A program made the position numbers and the translations under genes. Shown piece after piece: positions 1 through 11,893 of a DNA stretch of 64,000 nucleotides (positions are counted from its first letter, which is position 1; every line of letters starts with the position of its first letter). This stretch comes from Typha latifolia (taxonomy: Eukaryota > Streptophyta > Magnoliopsida > Poales > Typhaceae), in the NCBI GenBank assembly GCA_019914945.1, contig CM034101.1, forward strand, positions 11,977,188 through 12,041,187, written 5' to 3'. A model generated the notes under the pieces. The model did no database searches. It saw nothing but the letters and a program-made list of their open reading frames with translations, and was not told where the DNA came from.

Positions 1-908
1 GTAATAGCGATTGGCTCTCTTGGCCTTCTTATTGGATGGTTATTAGAATTTTCTGCAGCACGAAGATTGATGTACTGTCTGCAAGGGCTTGACTTTAATA
101 TGTCAGAACGGTAAGCTTCAAGGAAATCTAATCTTACAATATATAAATGTAATAACTGATATTGCTTTTTCTCTAGAAGAAGATTATATTGTAGAATGTA
201 TGTTTGACCAGAAGTTGATAGCTTTTCTTCTAACTTAAGCACTTGAAAATTATTCTGTCGGAAATTTTTACATTCTCAAGCAATTTTTTGTTTCTATCGA
301 GTGTAAACTTTCTTAACTCTTAAGAACTTGTCCAACTCTGCTCCAGATGGCAAAATTTGAGAGGCCTGTTATGGAATCTTGTGAAAACACTGACCAAAAG
401 ATTCCGCTGGCCGTTTCTGCTCCTGGGATTTATTGCATTAGCTTTGGCAGCTACAAGCTGGAAACTCGAAAAAAATAACAGTTATTGGATTTGGCATAGG
501 TAAGACTTGACAGATCCAAATTTTTTATCTTTAATTTGTTCTAAATTTGTCAGAGTAGTCAGCTGAAAAGGATATCCCTTCTGCTCATCGTTTTTCCTAT
601 GTCCATTCATATTTGCACTATTCAAATTCAATCATCATTAATTGTTTGTACATCGGAGGGAAAAATAACAGTCGCATTCCTCATAAATTTTATATTCCTA
701 TATTACTCCAGTAAAGCTGATCCTTAGAAGGATCTTCGTTGCTAAAGATATTTTTGTTGACTGCAGCTTATGGCACATCACCATATACACCTCTTCCTTC
801 TTCTTCTTGTGTTCAACTCATGTGGAAAGGAGTAATGACAGTCAAGGGCCTGACTATGAACTAGCACGTCAGGACTCGTCCTCAAGAATAGAACCCAGAG
901 AAATTTAG
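1..908 (+). CDS. TMEM8/CREST-type membrane protein, C-terminal part (5' end outside window)
   Basis: Three exons join in frame with GT-AG borders: 1-110, 347-499 and 767-908, stop TAG at 906-908. The first exon reads as one hydrophobic helix (VIAIGSLGLLIGWLLEFS) followed by a basic stretch. The second holds a further helix (WPFLLLGFIALALAATSWKL). The third opens with SLWHITIYTSSFFFL and closes with a short polar tail. The block YWIWHS-LWH matches the His-containing last helix of the TMEM8/PGAP6/myomaker branch (DUF3522) of the CREST superfamily, putative metal-dependent membrane hydrolases. I infer an ER or secretory-pathway multipass protein; substrate is unknown. The N-terminal extracellular and earlier membrane segments lie before position 1. 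A resemblance to Arabidopsis At2g46060 is recalled, not searched. Alternative: another seven-helix CREST member such as a ceramidase-like protein. Confidence 0.75.
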
Positions 909-3657
909 AAAGGAGGCAAGAAATCTTGCGGTGCTTATCTTGTCAATATTGTCTAGCAAAATGGGACTGATGCTAAAAGTGTTACATCTGGTACTCTAGC
1001 AGAGATATGATATGAAAAATTCATCAATTGTCAAAGCAAGGTCTCTGATAGACTTTGTTTTGTTTCACCTCTCATCACCTTGTGCAGAACAAAGTTGTGA
1101 CACAGGAAGTGAGACCTTAAGGTCTACTCTGCTTTTCTTCGCTGCTTCAAACGACTGTACATATCCAGAAGCAGGAAAAGGAAAGAAAACTGCAGCAACA
1201 CTGAGTAGTTTTTTTTATTAGTTGGTGCGAGAAATAATCAAAGTTATTCTTTGTATAGTGATGGTAAAAATATGTAATGGAAAAAAAAAGAAAAAAAAGA
1301 ACAGCTGCTAATTTAAGAGGCTTCTCTTTTGAATGTGGCTTTTTATGTCAAAGTCAAAAGTGTCTTCCAAGATGTATATTTGTTGCAATTTTAGGAACTA
1401 TTGTGCAGTGTTTATATTAACATATTTAACGTTTGATGCATTGACTTTGGATGGTAAATTTGCATATATATGGTGTCTTCAAATTTGTTACTCATGTTGG
1501 ATATTTTAAGACAAGTATTTTAGTAGATCATGCAATTATAAGGATGGTGATGGTAAGAGAAAACACTAAGCATGATCCTTGGCTTTTTCACTTCTCTAGA
1601 AAAATTATATTTATTAGTATTTGCTTCTTGTAAGGACATCTCAATATGGAGCTCTTAGAAGGTAATAGAGCTCCCACTTCCTCCAAATGTGGGAAAGTGT
1701 GCAGTCTATTGAGATGAGATAACTAGATGGACCTTGACTGTAGTCATAAGTTAATGAGATTGTAGAGAGATTTTATGGTGTGTATTCCACCTGGGGTAAA
1801 TATCCAAATAATCTAATCACACTCATTGGTCAAATGCTTATCTAGGATAGATCATCTAAGTTGGATCTTCTTACTATACTATGGAGGCTAAGCTTTTCTT
1901 CCCTCTGTTGAGTTTTCACCATCATTTAGTTAATAGGGTAGTATTTTGAGATGGAGGATTGAGAATTTTAAGGCCCCAATGATCCTTGCTTTTGTAGACA
2001 TGTTCCCAAATTCACCAAGCAGTGAAATCCCTTTTGAGTTTGGCTTCCCTGCCACAAGACTCCCTTCTTGATGGAGTCAATTTTGTGAAGAATCTTAGTC
2101 GGAATCCAAAAGGGAGTATTTGATAGGGAAGTGACTCACTGAGCATCGTAATATTTTCGTTCCTTTTGTTAGATCCATTCCGATCACATCCTATTATGTA
2201 GGACTTATTGAAGTTTACTTTAAGCCCTGAGATGTATTGGAATAAAAGGAGAATGAATATATTTCAGGTTGATGACCAAGGCTTCATCGGCCTTAGAGGG
2301 TAGGATAGTATCATTTGTCCTTCGAGGACTCGTGCCCTTGATAATGAAACTTTGCATTGCAAGATTGATCAATCTTAAGAGTACATCCACAACTAGGGCG
2401 GTGATCACGGCACTCATAATGATTCTAGCTTCTCTGGTGACTTTGTTCTCAGAGTATCACCCAGGATATCATACCATACATCCTAGTTGGGACATAAATC
2501 TTTCTGAGCCGCTATGGGCGAAGGAATTGATTTGAACATCCTCGCAGTGTTGGTAGATCCCAGCCATCACCTATATTCGATCTGGGATGTCTGTGAGGTT
2601 TTCACAGAAGATGATCGCCAGAAAGTGGGTCATCTCCTTAAGCCAATAATAGTTAGAATCTAAAATTTTGGGATTTCAAAGTTGAAAATCATCTCTTAAC
2701 TGCTTTGGCTCACCAATTGATGAGAAGGAGTTTGTGGAAGGTGATCGAAACACAGTAAGAACGGGAAATCGAGGTGACACCTTGATCTACAAATCATAGC
2801 GTGAGGATAAATTCTCCATCAGCACAGAGAATTGGCCTCGGAAAGTAGTCTCACATAGGAGCTCCCAAGAGAGAAAAGAGGCGAAACATCCCTCTCCAAT
2901 TTCCGTTACCATCTTTTGGTTTGCACATATCTGAGGAGGGCGAATTCAATACCTTCGACGGAAACTAGTCAGTCGGCGGCAAGGATAATGGTAGGTATAT
3001 TGCATCTTTTTTCTCTTTGATCAAGGTTTTCATTATATAGAGATAGCAGTAGAAGAAACTTCTATGCCCCAATTTCCCACACTTGAAAGCAATGGATAAG
3101 GCTTTTTACAGGAGGATGCTTTGTGATCTTTGTCCTCACAATGGAAGTAAATGCTTTGAAAGAGGGAACAAGTGGGAAGGTTGAGGGGAGGTGGATGAGT
3201 AGAGGTAAGTGCTTTTCATGACTTTTCCTATGCCACTTTAATGTGATTGAAGTAGAGGAGGAGGTGGGTTTCTTACTTAGGAGTGCATCATTATAGGAGT
3301 GGGTACTATTGAGCATTTGAATGGAAATGCTCTTTGTGGCTAGGGGTATATATTGGTGAAGATATTATTGGTTTCTCGTGTTGGTGACCATCGTATGTCT
3401 GTTGCCTGGAGTAGGCATGGCAAGGGTCATCTCCTTGGAGATCATTCGTTTGTCCACTATTTTGTTGCTCGAGTCAAAGGCGATATTATTCTCCTCCTTG
3501 CCATTGCCCAAAGCCTATAGTATTTATATTTATTATTGTCATATGTGAGCAATATATTAGTCGTGAAATGTACGATGTGAAATATAATTTTCTCCTATAT
3601 GAATTTTAATGAGTAAGGGAGCTTAGTTCATGTTTTCTACGAAGTGACTTTCCTAAC
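909..3657. other. 3' UTR and intergenic, probably old retroelement debris
   Basis: The first few hundred bases are likely the 3' UTR of the TMEM8-like gene, ending around the A-rich stretch 1279-1300. From about 1640 to 3540 the base composition becomes more GC-balanced with many short broken frames and no recognisable domain, which looks like a decayed retroelement or LTR. I found no terminal repeats or target duplication, so the element class is open. No gene is supported. Confidence 0.4.
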
Positions 3658-3861
3658 AGGAATAATTACACCCGCGAGCCTCTAAACTGTTGTCATTTTC
3701 TATATAGATCTTCTCATTTATTTTTAGTTACGCATTAATCGTTAACTATGTAAAATTTAGATAGTTGAGGGATCAAAATGTTACCCAAAAAAATTGAAAG
3801 TAAATAAGAGGGTCTTATATGAAAATGTTCTATAATTCATGGTCCAGATGTAATTAACCCT
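3658..3861. mobile_element. Small MITE-like element upstream of the PPR gene
   Basis: About 204 bp with imperfect terminal inverted repeats: the left end reads AGGAATAATTACACCC and the right end, reverse-complemented, reads AGGGTTAATTACATCTGG. The interior is AT-rich and noncoding. No clean target duplication was found. It ends about 160 bp before the PPR start codon, so it lies in that gene's proximal promoter. Confidence 0.45.
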
Positions 3862-3984
3862 TTCTAATATTGGTCGAGTATCCACTTCGGATGTCTCAGC
3901 TTTGGCTCCTTATTAATCTTTCCCCAACTCCACGGCTCTCCTCTGTCTCTCTCTCGCGCTTCTTCTTCACTCGGGTTCCCTAGC

Positions 3985-4035
3985 ATGCCCACCTCCACCC
4001 ACAGAAACCATTGCACCTTCCCATGCTTAAACTGA
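3985..4035 (+). promoter_or_regulatory. Overlapping upstream ORF ahead of the PPR start
   Basis: An ATG at 3985 opens a 16-codon frame (MPTSTHRNH...) that ends with TGA at 4033-4035. It is out of frame with the PPR coding region and overlaps its ATG at 4023. If the leader includes this ATG, it should lower initiation at the main start. Transcript start is inferred only. Confidence 0.4.
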
Positions 4036-5762
4036 AACTGCCCAACCATCTCCACACCTCTCTCCGTTCCAACTATGTTCCCCTCAGCCTCGCACGCTCA
4101 CTGTTCGATGAAATGCCCCAAAGACGCAACCTTTCTTGTCATCATCGGTTCTATAGGACGCCTGGTTGCGGATTTGATGCCAAACTGTTCAATTTCCATC
4201 CTTCCTTTCTTGATCCTTACAGCAAGACGAAGTCGAGCATGATAAGCCTTGATCGGAGAACTGCTCTTTACCTCCTTAGCTCCTGTGTCAGACTAAATGA
4301 TATGCTGATGGGAAAACAAGTTCATTGTCTTCTTGTAAAATCTGGGTACTTGTCCGATGCTTACATATGTAGCTCTCTTGTCAGTGCTTACTCGAAGTGT
4401 GAGTTCGCTAGGGAAGCTCGCAGGGTGTTTGATGAAATATCTTTTAGAGATTTGGTGTTGTGGAATGTGATGGTATCGGGCTATGCTTTGAATGGTCTTG
4501 GAAATGAAGCTTTTGATGTATTCATGTTAATGAGGTTTGACGGATTTATTGGTGATGGGTTTACCTTTAGTAGCTTGCTTAGTGCTTGTAGTTCCTTAGA
4601 GTCTTGTAAATTAGGAAGGCTGACTCATGGTATTGTTATAAAGTTGGGTCTTGATGTTGATTTAGTTGTTAGTAGTGCGCTAGTTAATATGTATGCCAAA
4701 TGTGGTGAGATTAAAGATGCCCGTGAGGTTTTTGATTCAGTGGGATCTCAGAATGTTGTCTCTTGGAACGCTATGATTGTCGGTTATGGGCAATTTGGTG
4801 AAGGAAAAGAGGCTATGATGCTTCTTCACCAGATGCTTGGAGCTAGCTTGAAACCTGATGAGTTAACACTTGCTAGTGTTATTAGTTCTTGTGCCAATAT
4901 GGCAGCTACCAATGAGGCTGCTCAAGTCCACAATCATGTCATAAAAAATGGTTTTCAATCTTTTACATCAATAGGCAATGCTCTTATTAGGGTATATGCC
5001 AAGATTGGATTAATTAGTGATGCTGTGAAATCCTTCTATTCAATTTCTGGGCCTGATCTAGTTACATGGTCGACGATAGTTTCATCTTATGCTTATCATG
5101 GCCTTGCCAAGGATGCTATAACTATGTTTGAGAAAATGTTGCAAGAAGGCATAAGGCCAGATGGAGTTGCCTTTCTAGGGGTTCTCTCTGCTTGTAGTCA
5201 TGCTGGACTGGTGGAAGCAGGGTTAAAATATTTTGTTTCTATGAGTAAGGAATACTTAATTGAACCAAACTCACGACATTATGCTTGTTTGGTTGATTTA
5301 CTAGGGAGAGCTGGTCGGCTTGATGATGCTTATGATGTCCTTGTGAATATGTGTGTTGAATCTGATGCAAATGTTCTTGGAGCTTTTATTGGTGCGTGCA
5401 AGGTCCATCGTAACACTAAGTTGGCAATGTGGGCTGCAAATAGGCTTTTCAAATTAGAACCACATAAGCCTGTGAATTTTCTGCTCATGTCTAATGTTTT
5501 TGCAGCTGTAGGATTTTGGGAAGATGTTGCAATGGTAAGAAGAATGATGAGGACTAGGTCTGGCAACAAGGTGCCCGGTTGTAGTTGGATAGAGATTTGT
5601 GGTACAGTTCATGCGTTCGTATCTAATGATAAGTCATATCCACAAACTTCAGATATGTATATAATGTTAAAACTGCTCATTACATCAATGGGGGAATCTG
5701 AAATGATATACCCAGATGATGATTTAGCATTAAGTAAAAACAGATTTGATTATGTAAATTGA
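4023..5762 (+). CDS. PLS-class pentatricopeptide repeat protein, E/E+ type (At2g46050-like)
   Basis: Single-exon frame of 579 residues. The first real ATG is at 4023; upstream codons in the frame lack ATG. The N terminus is basic and hydroxylated, poor in acidic residues, fitting an organellar presequence (family member annotated mitochondrial). From about residue 95 P, L and S repeats alternate, with blocks such as LVNMYAKCGEIKDAREVFD, NVVSWNAMIVGYGQ and VLSACSHAGLVEAG. An E region follows at about 448-515 (GACKVHRNTKLAMWAANRLF), then PGCSWIEICGTVHAFVSND, typical of E+. There is no DYW deaminase domain, so any C-to-U editing would need a partner supplying it. Known role of the family: sequence-specific RNA binding in mitochondria or plastids, usually editing. 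Residues 40-90 are not repeat-like and poorly conserved in style. Closest recalled relative is At2g46050. Confidence 0.88.
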   Translation: MLKLKLPNHLHTSLRSNYVPLSLARSLFDEMPQRRNLSCHHRFYRTPGCGFDAKLFNFHPSFLDPYSKTKSSMISLDRRTALYLLSSCVRLNDMLMGKQVHCLLVKSGYLSDAYICSSLVSAYSKCEFAREARRVFDEISFRDLVLWNVMVSGYALNGLGNEAFDVFMLMRFDGFIGDGFTFSSLLSACSSLESCKLGRLTHGIVIKLGLDVDLVVSSALVNMYAKCGEIKDAREVFDSVGSQNVVSWNAMIVGYGQFGEGKEAMMLLHQMLGASLKPDELTLASVISSCANMAATNEAAQVHNHVIKNGFQSFTSIGNALIRVYAKIGLISDAVKSFYSISGPDLVTWSTIVSSYAYHGLAKDAITMFEKMLQEGIRPDGVAFLGVLSACSHAGLVEAGLKYFVSMSKEYLIEPNSRHYACLVDLLGRAGRLDDAYDVLVNMCVESDANVLGAFIGACKVHRNTKLAMWAANRLFKLEPHKPVNFLLMSNVFAAVGFWEDVAMVRRMMRTRSGNKVPGCSWIEICGTVHAFVSNDKSYPQTSDMYIMLKLLITSMGESEMIYPDDDLALSKNRFDYVN

Positions 5763-8700
5763 TTTCCTGGCGGCGACATCTAATGGTTGCAACCCAGTAT
5801 GACTATTGTCAAGTGTAGACAATCTTCTGTGTGACTTCTTGGTCTTCTCTACTAGACCAGTTTTGGCGCTCATCTCCTAGGTAGGAACTCATAGATGGCT
5901 TGATTTTTTGATGTTCTTTAAAGTTTTGCTATGCAAAATGATTATGTGCTCAGTTCTCCCTTTTATTGTAGACTATCATAAATTTCTATGTTAAGAGCTA
6001 AAACAATGCAACTGCATTAAATTATCGTTTTTCTCTTTCTCCATCAAAAGGTGCATTACTTCTGTTGAAATCCTGAGAATTGTGTTTGACTGGTAACAAC
6101 TAACAAGTACGACTGTAGCATTATTTTTTTTTTTACTTTGGAGCATTGTTTCTGTTGAAGTCCAGAAATTTATGACTTTCTTATTGTTTCCATGTCATGC
6201 TTAAATAGGGTTCTCATCTATGAACATGCCAAGCTGAAAAATATACCAAGATTATATTATATTATTATGTCATGCTGTTCAGATTATCTGTTCTGAACAA
6301 ATTATTTTGCAAATGCTTGGTAAAACACTTTTCATTTGATTAAATTCAGGTGATTATTTTAGGCTTGAAATAATTCTATTTTGGAAACTGCTTTTGTAAC
6401 TGACTTACCGAGAGATATTGCTTTTTCTGTTTTGTTTCAGTTCACGTTCATGAAGACTCACGATAGTTCTTGCAATGCTTTCTGCTATTGATCGAATAAT
6501 AGCAGGAACAGGTCAGTCTCATGTCTCAACTTCAGTACTGCAGCTAAATCAATATTATTGATCTTGTTTTAAGCTCACGAGACTTGGAGTGAGGTTAATT
6601 AATTTTTTTCAGTTTATTTCTTTGCACTCACTAAAAGGCAAGCCCCAAAATTTTTCTCACTGAATCATATAGAGGCCTGCTAATTTTCATATGGCTAGTA
6701 CATCCTCCTTTCGTACTCTTTGCTGATACAAGTTAAAGGAACATCCCTTTTATTCTGACAACTTAAAATGAAAGTTTTCTGATTGCATTTATTTTTTTCT
6801 ACTTCCAGAGATATACCGTAGGAAGAGGTTTATTTGACTGTAGTTTATTATAGTTACTACTACTAGATGGGTAAAAGAATTAAGGGAATCAATTCCATTT
6901 GAGAATGCATTGGACATTATTTTTGTTTATTTGTGGATGCCTTTTCTTTCTCTCCATGTATTTGCATTATGTAGAGAAATCCAAATACAATTATTTCTCT
7001 ACGGGAGGCTAAAACTTTCTGCAGTAATAGGATCAACATCACCGTTAGCCATGCAACTAGTTGTCCAATTAAATTACACATAAATCAAACACAAATGCAT
7101 TATAGAACAAATAATAGTCTAAGGCATCTTCAAGTCTCAAGTTGGTTGGGGATTTAACGCATTGTTTGTATATATATATATATATATATATCTTTGTCAT
7201 TTTGATATAGAGGGCTAAAATAGGCTCTCCTCAACTGAACTACTTGTCCTAGAAAAACATGTTGGATGGTTTAAGATTTCCAACTATTGCTATCTGCTAT
7301 TCTGAAGAAAAGTAGCACCTTCTGCTGAGCTATTAGGCATTAGCCCCCTAATATCAAGTTATCAACCTGTAATCTACTATATGTTGAGCCTTATTATCCA
7401 ATGAATAAAGATATCCATCTTTAAGAGGGCTCTCGGTCTATGTGGGAAAAAAATCTGATGAATTGCCCTCGTTTCAACCAGATATATCTATAGTAATGTT
7501 GGCTTGGTTGGTTCTGGAAAACTTTACTCCGGGTATGTCAAAAACTCAAAATCTGCCCTTTTGATGGATGGCTTTATGAAGGAAAACACAAACTTAGTGC
7601 CTGGAGAAGTGGGCTACTTAGTTAGCTTTATATAACCTACTTCTCAGGAAACATGATGTGCAAGGTGCAAATATCGTCCTACTACAGAACACAAAGCAAA
7701 GATCAGAGCAACGACTCAGTGACCATGTTAGGAATTAGGATAGGGCAGATGAGCCAGAAGATGAGATTTGAAGATTCTTTGAGAGGATGGCACAACGATC
7801 AGAGTAGTGGAAATTAAAGCAGAAGTCATTATTTGGTTAGTAGTTTGTCAGAATAAGATTCTGACCAATAAGTAGATAACAGGATATGTGATCATTCACT
7901 CAGCACCAGAACAGAAATTATAGATGGAAATTGAAAGGAGTTGGCGAGATTCATCTGAGAACCTAAAAATCTTGTAACTGCACCATGTGAACTGACTAAT
8001 TACTTAAGCTTCTCAAAAAGCTTAAGTTGTTATGTAGGTAATAGATTGCATTAAGTGTTGTTGTATGTCAAATAAAACATTTTTGTCTTTCACAACACGC
8101 ATGCCTTGTTCTCTATATTCGAGATGGCAGCCTTTACATTCTGCCAGCACTTCCATTAACATGCTAGTGGATAATGGTATATCAGTGCTGGTCATGAGTA
8201 GATCAATCTGGTATTTACTTTCTAAGGTAAGCGTACATAAATCACTGTCATTTTTCCTTCCATGAACTGCCTATAAGCTGCTATAAACCGTATTTTTTTT
8301 TCTTTTTGCAAGAAAGTTCTTCATAATCATTACCAAGATATGATTTCATTTTGAAGTAACTGCCTTTTAGCTTCGCTCCTCTTCTGTTTCTAGTAGTTTT
8401 GTACAGGGGAATTCAGCTATTTGTAGCTTACAAACTATTTTCTTTTCTTTATGTTCCTTTGTTTATGAGTCAGTTTTAGTCTTTTAGATAATACCCTTCT
8501 GCACCAAGTCTACTTTTGAAGTGTCACAAAGGAGATAGTAACGAAAAATTACTCTAAAAGCAAAAAAAAAGGAAACGTAAACTGTCTGTTACAATGTTAC
8601 ATTGCTAAAAAATTGTTGTTCTCCAGGTGCTGGCGACCAATGCCGATGGTTATGTGGACTTGAATAAAACTGTTATTTATCCTATGCCAACAAAGAGGCC

Positions 8701-9413
8701 ATGCATGCAAATTATCATTCTGTAACTAATGATGGGCTTTATCATAAGGATTTCTCCTGATCAATGTTTCTTAGTATGTGGGCTATTAGGTGATCAACCT
8801 TTTAGAAATATTATTGAAATAATCATCAAATCCATCCTACCGATCATGGTGATTGGTGAATGCAAGAGCCTCAAATGGAGAGCTAATGGTGGATTACTCG
8901 TCAATATACCTCTATTTCTGGTAAGAATGATTTCCTCTTCTTTCAACATATATACTAGTAAATTTTATTTGTTAGCGTTTGCTCTCTTTATGACAATGAC
9001 TGATGACATTGTTTGAAAGCTTACTTGAATTCCGTTTTCCATTCGATGGTTGAAGTCACACAATTAGATTCATCTCAGAAAGAGATTAACATAGCATATA
9101 TCAATGAGCTGTGCGATTAAGATGATCTATAGCCCAGTTTAGTTCAAGACACAACTACTTTTTATGTGCTTAATTTATTGATTAAAAACTTGAGAACTGC
9201 TTACATCTCTTTGGACATTTTAACAGGTGATAGAAGATCCAACACAGAAAGAGGATCTACTGTCTACTGAACATTTCAGCCTTCTGCTTCTATATAAAAA
9301 ATAATAATTCTGAAACATTTTAACAGGTGAGTTCATAAGAAGACTCACTTTGGTCAAAAGACGCTTTACATCTATTTCGAGATTTTAATAGGTGATAGAA
9401 GATCCAACACTAG

Positions 9414-9446
<33 letters not shown>

Positions 9447-10059
9447 TAAGGGAGCAGAGAAGATCTCCAATAGTACAAGTAAATCTTTGTGAATCAAGGC
9501 TGGAGACCTGGTGTTATTTTTCTAGGGCCCTCCACAAAAGACAAAGTGGAGTTTAGGGTTAAATTTAGGGCCACTATTTCTTTAATGGAGATGCCGTCCT
9601 CTTACGGTCTTCATTTGTCTGAACTGCACACTGCCCAACAACCAACCAGACTGACCATAGCACGTCCTGTCCACTGTCCACTGCCCACTGCCTCTTTTTT
9701 AAAAAAGAAAAAATTTACGAACTTCGAGGACCAGAAAGAAAAAAGATGTCCTTGCTCTAATTATTTTAAAGGTCAAAAGTAGTGAGCCCAGATGCTTTTC
9801 CGTTTGGACTCTTCCTATTTGCCTCACATCCGGCCACGTCCAAGCACGTTAGGGTTTTGTCTTTCAACTATGCTGCAACTGTATATTATTATATTGTAAA
9901 TTGGACCCAGCAATTAGGAAAATTTGAGATTAGACTTAGGCTTCCAATATGATAAAAGAAAGGTTTGTCTTCTCTAGTCTTCCTCTTTGGTTTTATGCTT
10001 ACATCCCCCTTTTTGTGATACAGCTCCTAGAGAGATACACACACTTCCCCCTCCCTAAC
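5763..10059. other. Intergenic / 3' UTR between convergent PPR and AFR genes
   Basis: AT-rich, all frames broken. The first part probably holds the PPR 3' UTR, perhaps with spliced segments (acceptor-like ttttgtttcag at about 6440). A TA microsatellite lies at about 7168-7191. At 9218-9245 and 9385-9412 the phrase aggtgatagaagatccaaca occurs twice, and the second copy runs into a 30-base A tract (9414-9443), as retroposon insertions do. Several short frames (8065-8265, 8729-9016, 9489-9782) have no recognisable domain. No coding gene is supported. Confidence 0.5.
9414..9443. repeat. Poly(A) tract
   Basis: Thirty consecutive A residues directly after a repeated phrase (gatagaagatccaacac). It could be the tail of a retroposed fragment or a replication-slippage tract. 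Confidence 0.7.
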
Positions 10060-11881
10060 CTAGGAGTGGAGTGTTTTCAATCTTCTGGCAGTGTGAATGA
10101 AGCCCACAATGACCTGCATCTCATCCAATTGCTTTTGCAATTGGACGAGTGTAAATGAGATTTTGATCACATGTGAGAGGTGTTTTGTCTTCTTGCAAAT
10201 TTTGTTAAGGAATTAGCGGGGGGGATGTTAGTTGGAATAAATAAATATATGGGTGGGTACCTGAGAGATGAAGTGGTGCTGCACACCCTGCAGGAGTTGC
10301 TCCTTTGAGGGGTTGGGGTTAATGCTTACCTGAATCATTTGATCATTTTCTATTAGATACTAGCTTTGCAGAAAAATAATGAATTGTTTACATGGTGCAG
10401 ATATGAGAACGCCAAAGGATCAAAAGATAGAGACGACAAAGAAACATACGAGATTGAAATGCCTCCAGTATCTCCACAAAGTGGCTGTCCCAAGTTTTGC
10501 CAAGTTTACTCTCTGGTTCAAGATTTAAAAGAGTGTTAGCACAAATTCTTGATGCAGACATTGGGAATGGAACCTTTCTTATCAACAGGAAATGCATCTA
10601 GCTCTATCCAATAACAAAGTAGTAATTTTTCTCTGACATAGATCCGGGATCCTCTAAGGACTATGTTTGTGATATTATCATCACCAACAATAAGACATAA
10701 GATTTGGCGATGTATTATTATTACCAATTGCGGCTTGAAGGCATATGAGTGAACATCTTTGCGGCTGCTACGGCTGCTGCACTTTGCAGAGGATGTCCAT
10801 GGTCTTGTGTGCCTAACCCTTGGCTTTGTTGGTTTCTGGTAGTCTATGCTAGCTGTTGAAAATAGAATATACAGATAAGATTAGCAGGTTATATAAATGC
10901 ATTATTTTTGGGAAGTAAATTACTATCTTACAATAATCAATGTCTTTTTCTCCCATGTCGGAGCTGCTGCAAAAGGAGTTATCCCAGTCAAAATCATCGT
11001 CAACTTCATTACCAGTTGGAGGTTCTAACACGCTCAAAGCATTCCTCTGCAGCTTCACCTCTACCCCATTCTTAAGGACCTGCAGCCCAACAAATATGTT
11101 ATGAGATTTAATTGTGGTAGAAAAGATTTTTTTTTACAGTTTGTGGTAAAAATTTTGTTATAACAACGACACTAAATCACACTAAAATCACAAATCAAGA
11201 TGATACTCAGAAAAGCTTAGAGCCTAGATCTGTGGGTGGGTGCATTCGAATGTCTTTTAATTAGATCCTTAGGACCAATACTCTTGTTATAGCAACCTCA
11301 TAAATTAATCTCAGCTGCATGCAATTAATGCATCCGTTTTTATCTTTTTCTACCTAAATTAGTGCACAAAATCTTTTGAGGAAAACATGTAACGAAGCTT
11401 TAAAACAACCAGCAACCAGCAAAATCTTCTTCTCCTAACTACAGTTGTAAATGCATTAAAGGGAACTTTAAATATGGCTTGAGTTCTGAAATTAGTATTG
11501 CCATAAATCCTTGGAATTTTTTTTTTAATTATATGGATTCTGCTACTATTTAGCAGATAGAGATGTTAATATCTAAACAGGTATCTATGGACATCGTTGA
11601 ATGTATCTAACAGGTTGACAGATGGGATAATTGTGCGAAATTAGAAGATAAACATTCAGAGATGAGATGAAAGATTTTTTTCTTTTTACCAGCCAATGCC
11701 AGCCACCAAGACCAACAGCCTTCTTCACAACACCTTGCAGCCCAACAAGAACAGACTTTGTTCTGTTGTTACCAGTGACAATAACTTTAGTGTGCCTGGG
11801 AAGCACTGAGAGCTCCTCATCTCCACTTTCTTCTCGAGAAGGCGATAGAACCCGAGAGGAACAAATTTCAGCTTCCATCAT
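10060..11881 (-). CDS. AFR1/AFR2-like: AFR/SAP30-like histone deacetylase complex subunit, complete
   Basis: Six minus-strand exons join in frame with GT-AG borders: 11881-11690, 11079-10932, 10852-10725, 10512-10450, 10329-10261 and 10131-10060 (stop TAG). They encode 223 residues, the usual family length. Order: N terminus MEAEICSSRVLSPSREESGD, then a basic KOW-like segment (VIVTGNNRTKSVLVGLQGVV, about residues 35-75), an acidic and Ser/Arg-rich linker, and a C-terminal SAP30 Sin3-binding block: ATLWRYWRHFNL, NPNPSKEQLL, QHHFISQ, QLDEMQVIVGF. Arabidopsis AFR1/AFR2 (recalled as At1g75060, At1g19330) are SAP30-related subunits of a Sin3-type deacetylase complex that dampen FT expression at dusk. 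Function here is inferred from family. Differences from the recalled consensus include SINPNPSKEQ for DAIPNPSKEQ and a C terminus RRLKTLHS. The two leading Met codons (11881, 11878) are equally possible starts. Confidence 0.92.
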
Positions 11882-11893
11882 TGCATGTTACAT
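11878..11893 (-). promoter_or_regulatory. Two minimal uORFs abutting the AFR start
   Basis: Just downstream of a likely 3' splice site (cag, 11896-11894) the leader reads ATG TAA (11893-11888), a start-stop element, then ATG CAA TGA (11886-11878), whose stop overlaps the main ATG pair. Such minimal uORFs can hold or recycle ribosomes. They are visible in sequence; their effect is inference. Confidence 0.5.

Noticed and set aside
9385..9443. SINE ending in poly(A)
   Set aside because: The A tract follows a repeated phrase, but no Pol III A/B boxes and no target duplication were found.
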